Source: Pseudomonadota bacterium
Lineage (GTDB): Bacteria > Pseudomonadota > Alphaproteobacteria > Sphingomonadales > Sphingomonadaceae
Direction: 5' to 3'
Assembly: GCA_023432995.1 (NCBI GenBank)
Contig: JAEZES010000188.1
Span: 1 to 14,727, forward strand
DNA: 14,727 nt
Shown: one piece after another, positions 1 to 5,985 of the stretch
Position numbering within the stretch: position 1 is the first letter of the stretch
Layout: each line of letters begins with the position of its first letter
Made by a program: the position numbers and the translations under genes
Notes under the pieces: generated by a model
Databases searched by the model: none
What the model was told of the DNA's origin: nothing
What the model saw: the letters and a program-made list of their open reading frames with translations, nothing else

Positions 1-515
1 GCCCGGCGCCGCGCGGTGATGCGCTGGCGGACATCGTCGGGCAGCGTCGCGGCGGCGCGATCGACATAGGCGGCAGCCGTGCCGCGCCCCTGCGCGCGCT
101 CCTGGCCGTCGGCAAACTGGATCGTCACCGTGCCGACGCGCTTGGAGACGACGGCGTTGCCGCCGCGCACGACGGTCGCGAAATAGGGCAGCTGGATCGT
201 TCGCGCGCCGCGCACGTCACGCCGCTGGGCAAGGACGTCGAACGAGACCGTCGAATAGACCTGGTCGCTGGTGTCATTGCATTCGCTGCGCACGTTGGTC
301 AGCGTCGCGGTCACGTCGAGGGCATCCAGCGTGCGCGCATCCGCCGGCGAGAACAGCGTCACGTCGCCGGTGAAGTCGGGCACCCCGACCGCCGGGCAGA
401 CGCTGCGCAGGGCGGTGATGCCGACGCCCTGCTCGACGACGATGTCGCCGGCGCGTTGGCAGCCGGACAGCGCGGCAAGGGCGGCAGCAACAAACAGCGC
501 TTTGCGGAAATGCAT
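1..515 (-). CDS. putative lipoprotein of unknown function (3' end outside window)
   Basis: The reading frame runs leftward from an ATG at 515 with GAGGA a few bases upstream and leaves the window without a stop, giving 171 codons. The N-terminus is a lipoprotein signal peptide: basic residues R4-K5, a hydrophobic stretch of about 11 residues, and a lipobox L-S-G-C with the lipidated Cys at 19. The mature part begins Q-R-A-G-D-I-V-V-E-Q-G-V-G and has two further Cys residues (near 40 and 79) and alternating beta-type sequence, so it is probably a small envelope beta-domain exported and attached to a membrane. It is divergent from ispH across 119 bp. I recall similar hypothetical lipoproteins beside ispH in sphingomonads but know no function. 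The call as a lipoprotein is firm; the role is unknown. Confidence 0.8.
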   Translation of the reverse strand, partial: MHFRKALFVAAALAALSGCQRAGDIVVEQGVGITALRSVCPAVGVPDFTGDVTLFSPADARTLDALDVTATLTNVRSECNDTSDQVYSTVSFDVLAQRRDVRGARTIQLPYFATVVRGGNAVVSKRVGTVTIQFADGQERAQGRGTAAAYVDRAAATLPDDVRQRITARRR

Positions 516-538
516 TCCCAATCCTCGTCCAGTCACAA

Positions 539-560
539 GCGCTGGCCTTAGGGCCTGCGC
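539..560. other. imperfect inverted repeat in the divergent lipoprotein/ispH gap
   Basis: The arms GCGCTGGCC (539-547) and GGCCTGCGC (552-560) pair over nine positions with one T-T mismatch around a 4-base loop. It lies 24 bp upstream of the lipoprotein start and 75 bp upstream of ispH. It could be an operator shared by both genes or only GC-rich chance pairing. In the rest of 516-634 I found no convincing -35/-10 pair. Confidence 0.25.
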
Positions 561-634
561 CGTCAGCGGGCAATGGCTGCCAGCGCGGCCCCTGACCCTT
601 TCGCGGCAGGGCGACAACCGCTAGAGGCGCGAGC

Positions 635-1609
635 ATGAACGCGCCCTTTCACGCTGGCGGCCCGGTCGAGACCAAGCCGCCGCTAACCGTCCTTATCGCC
701 GCACCGCGCGGATTCTGCGCAGGCGTCGACCGGGCGATCGAGATCGTCGAACGGGCGCTCGAACGGTTCGGCGCGCCGGTCTACGTCCGACACGAGATCG
801 TCCACAACCGCTACGTCGTCGACGGGCTCCGCGCCAAGGGCGCAATATTCGTCGAGGAACTCGACCAGGTCCCCGCCGGGGCGCCGGTGGTGTTCAGCGC
901 GCACGGCGTGCCCAAGTCGGTCCCCGCAGAAGCCGAACGGCGCGAGCTGGCCTACGTCGATGCGACCTGCCCGCTGGTCAGCAAGGTCCATCGCCAGGCC
1001 GAACGGCAGGTCGAGGCGGGGCGCCACATCGTGTTCATCGGTCATCGCGGCCATCCCGAGGCGATCGGCACTTTCGGCCAGGTGCCCGAAGGCCACATGA
1101 CCGTGGTCGAGACCGTTGCCCAGGTCGACGAGCTGACGATCCCCGCCGACACACCGCTCGCCTACCTGACGCAGACCACCCTGTCGGTCGACGACACCGC
1201 GCGGATCGTCGAGGCGCTCAAGGCGCGCTATCCAGCCATCGTCGGCCCCAAGGCCGAGGACATCTGCTACGCGACCTCGAACCGCCAGGCGGCGGTCAAG
1301 CAGATAGCCCCGGCAAGCGACCTGGTGCTGGTCATCGGCGCGCCCAATTCGTCGAATTCGCTGCGCCTGGTCGAAGTCGCCGAACGGTGCGGCACGCCCG
1401 CGCGGCTCATCCAGCGCGCGTCCGAGATCGAGGCCGCCTGGCTCGACGGCGTCGACACGGTCGGCCTGACCGCCGGAGCCTCGGCCCCGGAGACGCTCGT
1501 GCGCGAGGTCGTCGAACGGCTCGGCGAGTGGCGCAAGGTCGACGAGCGGACGGTCTCCACGGCCGAGGAGAAGATGATCTTCAAGCTGCCGCGGCAGCTG
1601 ATCGACTGA
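635..1609 (+). CDS. ispH: 4-hydroxy-3-methylbut-2-enyl diphosphate reductase
   Basis: IspH is the last enzyme of the non-mevalonate (MEP) isoprenoid pathway. It reduces HMBPP to isopentenyl and dimethylallyl diphosphate with a [4Fe-4S] cluster. The 324-residue product is normal length. The three cluster Cys are present: C28 in A-P-R-G-F-C-A-G-V, C112 in D-A-T-C-P-L-V-S-K, and C211 in E-D-I-C-Y-A-T-S-N-R-Q. H57, H90 and H140 with E142 (H-R-G-H-P-E) and the T-Q-T-T-L-S segment near 179-184 match the family active site. The first 17 residues are an extra N-terminal tail compared with E. coli. The ATG at 635 has AGAGG upstream, and only 7 bp separate the stop from thrB, so the two are almost certainly co-transcribed. 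Confidence 0.97.
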   Translation: MNAPFHAGGPVETKPPLTVLIAAPRGFCAGVDRAIEIVERALERFGAPVYVRHEIVHNRYVVDGLRAKGAIFVEELDQVPAGAPVVFSAHGVPKSVPAEAERRELAYVDATCPLVSKVHRQAERQVEAGRHIVFIGHRGHPEAIGTFGQVPEGHMTVVETVAQVDELTIPADTPLAYLTQTTLSVDDTARIVEALKARYPAIVGPKAEDICYATSNRQAAVKQIAPASDLVLVIGAPNSSNSLRLVEVAERCGTPARLIQRASEIEAAWLDGVDTVGLTAGASAPETLVREVVERLGEWRKVDERTVSTAEEKMIFKLPRQLID

Positions 1610-1616
1610 CGCGCCG

Positions 1617-2576
1617 ATGGCGGTCTACACCACGATTCCGGCCGCCCGGCTCGCCGACCTGATCGCGCAGTACGATGTCGGCGAGCTGGTTTCCGCCAAG
1701 GGCATCGCCGAAGGCGTGTCCAACTCGAACTGGCTGGTCGAGACCTCGCGCGGGCGCTTCATCCTGACGATGTACGAGGCGCGCGTCGAAATCGCCGACC
1801 TGCCGTTCTTCCTCGGATTGCTCGACCACCTCGCGGCCAAGGGCAGCCCGGTGCCGCGCACGATCCATGACCGCGACGGCGCCGCCTTCCGGCTGGTCGA
1901 CGGCAAGGCCGTGGCGCTGATTGAGTTCCTCCCCGGCATCTCGGTCGACGAGCCGACCCCGGCGCAGGCGCACGCCGTCGGCGGCGCGCTCGCCCGGATC
2001 CACCTCGATTCCGCCGACTTCGCCGGCCAGCGGGCGAACACGTTGGCGCTCCGGCAGTGGCACGATCTCCTGGCCGCATGCGGCCAGGACGGCCTGCGCT
2101 CGATCGATCCCGGGCTGCCCGCGCTGGTCGACCGCGAGCTGCTGTACCTGACAGCGAACTGGCCGCACGGGCTGCCGCGCGCGGTGATCCATGCCGACCT
2201 GTTTCCCGACAATGTCCTGCTGCTCGGCGACACGGTCTCGGGGCTGATCGACTTCTACTTCGCCTGCAACGACATCACCGCCTACGACCTCGCGGTGACC
2301 CATGCGGCCTGGTGCTTCGGCCGCAACGGCAGCTTCAAGCCGGCCATCGCCGACGCGCTCCTTGCCGGTTACGTCGAGCGGCGGCCGCTGTCGGAGGCCG
2401 AGTGGCAGGCGCTGCCCGTGCTGGCGCGCGGAGCCGCCATGCGCTTTCTCGCCACCCGGGCGTACGACTGGCTGCACACCGCGGCGGGCGCGCTGGTCAC
2501 GCGCAAGGATCCGCTCGAGTTCGCCCGCCGGTTGTCGTTCTACGCCGAGCAGGGCGCAAACGCCTTCCCCCACTGA
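1617..2576 (+). CDS. thrB: homoserine kinase, aminoglycoside-phosphotransferase-type ThrB
   Basis: It phosphorylates homoserine to O-phosphohomoserine, the penultimate step of threonine synthesis, in the cytoplasm. The 319-residue protein belongs to the APH/choline kinase fold, not the GHMP fold of E. coli ThrB; this form is usual in alphaproteobacteria and pseudomonads. Seen directly: G-V-S-N-S-N-W (33-39) in the nucleotide-binding region, the catalytic loop V-I-H-A-D-L-F-P-D-N-V (190-200, with D194 as base and N199 for Mg), and G-L-I-D-F-Y (209-214, D212 as the metal-binding Asp). The start ATG at 1617 follows the ispH stop by 7 bp, consistent with translational coupling; there is no strong Shine-Dalgarno. 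The rnhA start follows 23 bp after its stop. Related APH-fold kinases are possible, but the N-terminal and loop motifs fit ThrB well. Confidence 0.93.
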   Translation: MAVYTTIPAARLADLIAQYDVGELVSAKGIAEGVSNSNWLVETSRGRFILTMYEARVEIADLPFFLGLLDHLAAKGSPVPRTIHDRDGAAFRLVDGKAVALIEFLPGISVDEPTPAQAHAVGGALARIHLDSADFAGQRANTLALRQWHDLLAACGQDGLRSIDPGLPALVDRELLYLTANWPHGLPRAVIHADLFPDNVLLLGDTVSGLIDFYFACNDITAYDLAVTHAAWCFGRNGSFKPAIADALLAGYVERRPLSEAEWQALPVLARGAAMRFLATRAYDWLHTAAGALVTRKDPLEFARRLSFYAEQGANAFPH

Positions 2577-2599
2577 CGCGTCCCGGGCATGGCCAGCAC

Positions 2600-3037
2600 A
2601 TGAAGCACGTGGAAATCTTCACCGACGGGGCCTGCAAGGGCAATCCCGGGCCGGGCGGCTGGGGCGCCCTCCTGCGGATGGGGCGGCACGAGAAGGAGCT
2701 CTCGGGCGGCGATCCCCACACCACCAACAACCGGATGGAAATGACCGCGGTGATCCGCGCCCTCAACGCCCTGACCGAGCCCTGCGAGGTCACCCTCCAC
2801 TCGGACAGCCGCTACGTCATCGACGGCATGACCAAGTGGATCGCCGGCTGGCAGAAGAAGGGCTGGGTCAACGCCAGCAGGAAACCGGTCCGCAACGCGG
2901 ACCTGTGGCACGAGCTGATCGAGGCCGCCGCGCCCCACCGGATCACCTGGCAATGGGTTCGGGGCCACGACGGCCATCCGGAGAACGAGCGGGTCGACCA
3001 GCTCGCCTGCGCGGCCGCCGAAGCGCAGCGGGCGTGA
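2600..3037 (+). CDS. rnhA: ribonuclease HI
   Basis: RNase HI cuts the RNA strand of RNA:DNA hybrids, removing Okazaki primers and R-loops. The 145-residue product is the usual short, single-domain length with no hybrid-binding extension. All catalytic residues are visible: D9 in F-T-D-G-A-C-K-G-N-P-G, E47 in N-N-R-M-E-M, D69 in H-S-D-S-R-Y, H123 in R-G-H-D-G-H, and D133 in R-V-D-Q-L-A. The basic-protrusion region W-Q-K-K-G-W (84-89) is also present. The start is the ATG at 2600 because the first beta strand (K-H-V-E-I-F-T-D) begins right there; the frame is open further upstream but runs inside thrB. There is no clear ribosome site, so it is probably read with thrB. It converges on the next minus-strand gene with a 3-bp gap and no terminator between. 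Confidence 0.96.
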   Translation: MKHVEIFTDGACKGNPGPGGWGALLRMGRHEKELSGGDPHTTNNRMEMTAVIRALNALTEPCEVTLHSDSRYVIDGMTKWIAGWQKKGWVNASRKPVRNADLWHELIEAAAPHRITWQWVRGHDGHPENERVDQLACAAAEAQRA

Positions 3038-3040
3038 GGT

Positions 3041-3223
3041 CTAGCCTGCGGTCGTGTCGACGACCTCGGCGCCCGGCCCGTTCTTCTTGATAGATTCGAT
3101 CGCGTTCTTCGCACTGGCCTTCGAGCTGTAGCCTTCGGTCCAGAAGATCGTCTCGCCGTTGTAGACGAAGTACGACACGTATTCGCCGGCCTTGTTCTGA
3201 CGGATTTCGAAACGGTGCGCCAA
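3041..3223 (-). CDS. YegP/DUF1508 family small protein, TTG start
   Basis: This is a 60-residue, single-repeat protein of the YegP (DUF1508) family. The core is F-E-I-R-Q-N-K-A-G-E-Y, then F-V-Y-N-G-E-T-I-F-W-T-E-G-Y and S-S-K-A-S-A-K-N-A-I-E-S-I-K-K-N, the last segment being the signature helix. Its function is not established. The start is taken as TTG at 3223: AGGGAGG (3229-3235) ends exactly 5 bases upstream, and the protein then starts at the family's usual A-H-R-F-E-I. A second in-frame TTG at 3238 would add five residues but overlaps the Shine-Dalgarno. It is the last gene of the minus-strand run, 52 bp after the oxidoreductase stop. Its 3' end faces the rnhA 3' end only 3 bp away, so the two transcripts probably overlap. 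Confidence 0.9.
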   Translation of the reverse strand: MAHRFEIRQNKAGEYVSYFVYNGETIFWTEGYSSKASAKNAIESIKKNGPGAEVVDTTAG

Positions 3224-3228
3224 GGTGC

Positions 3229-3235
3229 CCTCCCT
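3229..3235 (-). promoter_or_regulatory. Shine-Dalgarno deciding the TTG start of the YegP-like gene
   Basis: On the minus strand AGGGAGG is followed by 5 bases and TTG at 3223-3221. It is one of the best ribosome sites in the window, and it rules in the second rather than the first TTG. Confidence 0.7.
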
Positions 3236-3275
3236 CAAGGTTGGGCCGGCATCTTAGCGCATGCGCGGCGATTCG

Positions 3276-4373
3276 CTACGCGAACCTTGCGGCCGCGTAG
3301 CAGGCGGCGTCGAGCGTTTCGGTCATCGCGTCGCGTGGCCGGTCGAGCAGCAGCTGGGCCCCGAGCCGGGCCGCGGCGGGCGCGGTCTGGATCCCGAACC
3401 CGCCCTGCCCGGCAAACCAGAACAGGTCCGCCCGCGCCGGGTCGTAACCGTAGACCGGCAACCGGTCGGGGGCGAAGCTGCGCAGGCCGGCCCATTTGCG
3501 CTCGACGGCCGCGATGCGCCAGTCGACCACTTGCTCGAACCGGTCGATCGCGATCGCGACGTCGAGCTCCTCGGGCGCCGCGTCGCACGGCGCGCTCGGG
3601 GTCTCGTCGTGCGGGCTGAGCCACAGCTTGCCGTGCTCGGGCTTGAAGTAGAACCCGCCGGAGATGTCGAGCACCAGCGGAAGATCGGTCGGCGGCGCGG
3701 GATCGACCCGAAGCTGGCTGACCGTGCGCCGATAGGGGGTGACGCCGATCGGGCGCGCGCCGGCCAGCGTCGCGACTTCGTCCGCCCAGGCCCCGGCCGC
3801 GTTGACCAGCACGCGGGCGCGCGCCTCGCCCGCGCGGCCGAACGACAGCCGCCACTGGTCACCCTCGCGCTCGGCCGCCTCCAGCCGCGCCGAGGTACGC
3901 AGCTCGACCGCGTTCTCGCGCGCGCGCGCGAGGTAATGGTGGTGCAGGCCGGCGACATCGATGTCGGCGCAGGCCGGCTCGGAGATCGCCAGCGTCCACT
4001 CGGCCCGCACGCCCGGCAGGCGCTGCTCGAGCGCTTCCCGCCCGACCTTCTCGATCTGCACCCCGCTGGCGGCGAAGCGGGCCATGAACGCGTCGACCTC
4101 GGGCTCGTCGCTCGCGCGCGCAACGTAGAGCGCGCCGCGCGGTGAGAGCAGCCCGAGCTGGCGAAGGAACGGGCCCGACGCCAGCGTCAGCGGGACCACG
4201 CCCGGCCCGCCGTAGCATTCTTCCCAGAACGCCGCCGAGCGCCCGGTCGCGTGGTACCCGGGCAGGGGTTCGGCTTCGGCCAACAGCACGCGGGCGTGCG
4301 GCGAAAGTTCGGCAGCGAGACTGGCCCCGGCCATGCCGGCGCCGATCACCGCGACGTCGTAGGTCCCGGTCAC
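3276..4373 (-). CDS. FAD-dependent amino-acid oxidoreductase, D-arginine dehydrogenase (DauA)-like
   Basis: This 365-residue DAO-fold flavoprotein probably oxidises an amino acid or amine to the imino acid, passing electrons to a quinone or O2. Seen: the dinucleotide-binding glycines V-I-G-A-G-M-A-G (9-16), E33 at the end of beta-2 for the FAD ribose, P-G-Y-H-A-T-G-R-S-A-A (38-48), V-N-A-A-G-A-W-A-D mid-protein, G-F-Y-F-K-P, K-W-A-G-L-R-S-F, and the C-terminal F-A-G-Q-G-G-F-G-I-Q-T. This order matches Pseudomonas DauA. Compared with that enzyme from memory, Tyr53 is kept (Y54 here), but His48, Thr50 and the side-chain-binding Glu87 are Phe, Glu and Ala, so arginine is unlikely to be the substrate. 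The start is GTG at 4373, inside the hydrolase stop (GTGA overlap), implying coupled translation. The substrate is unknown. Confidence 0.88.
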   Translation of the reverse strand: MTGTYDVAVIGAGMAGASLAAELSPHARVLLAEAEPLPGYHATGRSAAFWEECYGGPGVVPLTLASGPFLRQLGLLSPRGALYVARASDEPEVDAFMARFAASGVQIEKVGREALEQRLPGVRAEWTLAISEPACADIDVAGLHHHYLARARENAVELRTSARLEAAEREGDQWRLSFGRAGEARARVLVNAAGAWADEVATLAGARPIGVTPYRRTVSQLRVDPAPPTDLPLVLDISGGFYFKPEHGKLWLSPHDETPSAPCDAAPEELDVAIAIDRFEQVVDWRIAAVERKWAGLRSFAPDRLPVYGYDPARADLFWFAGQGGFGIQTAPAAARLGAQLLLDRPRDAMTETLDAACYAAARFA

Positions 4374-5344
4374 AATGGGGCCACGCTGTCGAGAAAGCGA
4401 TCGATCCCGTCAAGCGCCCGATCGCGCACCGCGTCGACCTCGCGCAGGATCTCGTGGGCCGCTTCCGGGCCGAACCATTGCGCCTGCGCCCGCGGCAGGC
4501 GAGCCTGCGCGCGGCGGATCGCCCGCGAGCCGACCAGCCGGTCGGCCGACGTCGCCAGGATGTGGACCGGCAGCTCGACCGCCTCGAGCGCCCCGCGCCG
4601 GGCAAGCCGCTGGATCGAAGCCAGCGCCGCCCTGACCCAGCCCCAGCTTCCCGGCCCCATGATCAGCTCCGGCCGCGCCCGCCGCCAGTAGAGCTCGTCG
4701 GCGTAACGCGCGTCGTCGTGTGTCAGCAGGGCCTGGCGGAAGGCCGGCACTTCGCCCGGCCGCTCGCTCCATTTCCAGGCGGGCCGCCGCGGGTCGCCGA
4801 GCTGGCACATCACCCGGGCGAGGACGCGCTTGGCCAGCAACGGCACCCGCTCGGGCAGCACGTCGAGCATCGGCGCCGACAGCACCAGGGCGGCGGGTTC
4901 CGGCTCCAGCGTACGCTCGGCGACGGCGCGCAGCGCGAGGTGCCCGCCCATCGAATGTCCGGCAAGTATTAGCGGACCGGCCCGGCCGCGCGCCCATTCG
5001 CGCCACAGGTCCGCAAGGTCGCCGGTCCAGATGCCGAAGTCGTCGATGTGGCCGGTCACGGCATCGGCGCCCAGCCGGCCCGAGCCCGCCTGGCCGCGCC
5101 AGTCCGCCGCCGTCACGCGCCAACCGCGCCCGCGCCAGTGCTCGAAAGTCTCGAGATACTTCTCGTAGGCGTCGCCGCGGCCCGGCATGAATAGCAGCGA
5201 CCCGCGCGCCGGGCCAGGGGGCTGTCCCCACTCGATCCGCCGGACCGGGAACCCGTCGGCCGCCGTCCAGCGGCCCTCGATCGCGTCAGCGGGAAGGGCC
5301 CGACGGTCGAAGGTCTTGGCGGGGTGTGAGGTTACTTGGATAAT
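4370..5344 (-). CDS. alpha/beta hydrolase, monoacylglycerol lipase/lysophospholipase-like (start uncertain)
   Basis: This is a serine hydrolase of the Hydrolase_4 (PldB/monoglyceride lipase) type, cytoplasmic because no signal is visible. Numbered from 5344 it has 324 residues: F-M-P-G-R-G-D (52-58) forms the oxyanion strand, G-H-S-M-G-G carries nucleophile S131, T-S-A-D-R-L carries acid D268, and A-A-H-E-I carries H297. Coding similarity clearly starts near F-D-R-R-A-L-P (12-18), yet there is no in-frame ATG, GTG or TTG between about 5450 and the ATG at 5188, which would cut into the first strands. I placed the start at ATT (5344) because GAGAGG (5350-5355) lies 5 bases upstream; GTA at 5335 is another option. 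An extension to 5788 is open but runs antisense through cpaA. The stop overlaps the oxidoreductase GTG. Family is firm, substrate unknown, start weak. Confidence 0.85.
   Translation of the reverse strand: MIQVTSHPAKTFDRRALPADAIEGRWTAADGFPVRRIEWGQPPGPARGSLLFMPGRGDAYEKYLETFEHWRGRGWRVTAADWRGQAGSGRLGADAVTGHIDDFGIWTGDLADLWREWARGRAGPLILAGHSMGGHLALRAVAERTLEPEPAALVLSAPMLDVLPERVPLLAKRVLARVMCQLGDPRRPAWKWSERPGEVPAFRQALLTHDDARYADELYWRRARPELIMGPGSWGWVRAALASIQRLARRGALEAVELPVHILATSADRLVGSRAIRRAQARLPRAQAQWFGPEAAHEILREVDAVRDRALDGIDRFLDSVAPL
5316..5344 (+). promoter_or_regulatory. putative promoter of the cpa/tad pilus operon
   Basis: TTGGCG (5316-5321, 4 of 6 to the -35 consensus), a 17-base spacer and GATAAT (5339-5344, 5 of 6 to the -10 consensus) read toward cpaA. 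Transcription would begin near 5351, giving a leader of about 70 bases. The first copy of the GGTTACTT repeat lies in the spacer, where a bound protein could block or help polymerase. Found by eye only. Confidence 0.45.
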
Positions 5345-5377
5345 TCTGGCCTCTCGCCCGTGGTTACTTTTTGGTAA
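5330..5377. repeat. GGTTACTT direct repeat with TTAC/GTAA dyad at the divergent hydrolase/cpaA region
   Basis: GGTTACTT occurs at 5330-5337 and again at 5362-5369, 32 bp apart, close to three helical turns, so the copies would face the same side of DNA. The second copy continues into a dyad, TTAC (5364-5367) and GTAA (5374-5377) around six bases. The stretch is clearly AT-richer than its surroundings. It looks like a regulator-binding region; the regulator is unknown. Confidence 0.4.
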
Positions 5378-5419
5378 GCCCTGCGCGCTAGCACGATGCT
5401 CCGGGGTTACGGGGTTTCG

Positions 5420-5911
5420 ATGCTCGACGATCCATTCAAGTATGGCTTGCTTGCCGCCTTGGCAATCGCGCTGCTGGTGGCCGCGTTCACCGACTTGCGC
5501 AGCCGCCAGATCGGCAACTGGCTGAACGCCGGGATCGCGCTCGGCGCCCCGCTGTTCTGGTGGTCCAGCGGCCTCGCCCTGTGGCCCGACATCGCCCTGC
5601 AGCTCGGCGTGGCCTTCGGCACCTTCGTCGTGCTCGCCGGCCTGTTCGCGATCGGCGCGATGGGCGGCGGCGACGTCAAGCTGCTCGCCGCCCTGGCCTT
5701 GTGGATCGAACCGACGCTGTTCCTCAAGCTGCTGCTGATGATGGCGCTGCTCGGCGGCGTGCTGACGATCCTCTTCGCCGGTTGGCACGTGGCGCGGCGC
5801 CAGCGCGACAAGCTTGCGATCCCCTATGGCGTGGCCATCGCGATGGCCGGGCTGTGGGTGCTCGGAACCAATTATCTGCCTGCGGACACCCTCGGCGGGA
5901 GCCTGCAGTGA
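5420..5911 (+). CDS. cpaA: Flp/Tad prepilin peptidase (A24 family)
   Basis: CpaA is the inner-membrane aspartic peptidase that removes the leader from Flp-type prepilin and pseudopilins. The 163-residue protein is the short form lacking the N-methylation domain, as usual for Tad systems. The two catalytic Asp are present: D25 in A-F-T-D-L-R-S-R, and D85 in the G-M/A-M-G-G-G-D-V-K type motif (81-88). There are hydrophobic segments near 9-24, 33-49, 57-80, 86-97, 100-120 and 135-151. The start is taken at ATG 5420, preceded by ACGGGG 5 bases away; an in-frame ATG at 5396 would add eight residues but has no ribosome site. It is the first gene of the pilus run and divergent from the hydrolase. 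No pilin gene lies next to it. Confidence 0.94.
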   Translation: MLDDPFKYGLLAALAIALLVAAFTDLRSRQIGNWLNAGIALGAPLFWWSSGLALWPDIALQLGVAFGTFVVLAGLFAIGAMGGGDVKLLAALALWIEPTLFLKLLLMMALLGGVLTILFAGWHVARRQRDKLAIPYGVAIAMAGLWVLGTNYLPADTLGGSLQ

Positions 5912-5919
5912 ACCCGATT

Positions 5920-5927
5920 TTAACCAC
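5920..5927. promoter_or_regulatory. possible CtrA-like half-site in the cpaA-cpaB gap
   Basis: TTAACCAC differs by one base from the CtrA half-site TTAACCAT known in alphaproteobacteria. Its reverse, GTGGTTAA, shares GTGGTTA with 5360-5366 in front of cpaA. The gap of 74 bp has an AT-rich start, unusual here. A secondary regulated promoter for cpaB onward is possible. The site is short, so chance is a real alternative. Confidence 0.25.
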
Positions 5928-5985
5928 CAAGGCCCTATGCGGCCGAAACCATACGCACCGACCGAACTAGGGGGCTCGACCCATC

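Noticed and set aside
1581..2573. 330-codon open frame on the minus strand opposite thrB
   Set aside because: Arg/Gln/Gly-rich composition without motifs; thrB on the plus strand carries all the catalytic residues.
3261..4972. Open frames on the plus strand opposite the oxidoreductase and hydrolase
   Set aside because: They are Arg/Pro-rich shadow frames; the minus strand encodes proteins with intact active-site motifs.
5396..5419. Upstream ATG for CpaA at 5396
   Set aside because: No ribosome site precedes it and the eight extra residues precede the normal family N-terminus; kept only as an alternative.
5345..5788. N-terminal extension of the hydrolase to an ATG at 5788
   Set aside because: It would run antisense through almost all of cpaA, and the added sequence is Gln/Arg/Glu-rich without resemblance to the hydrolase family.
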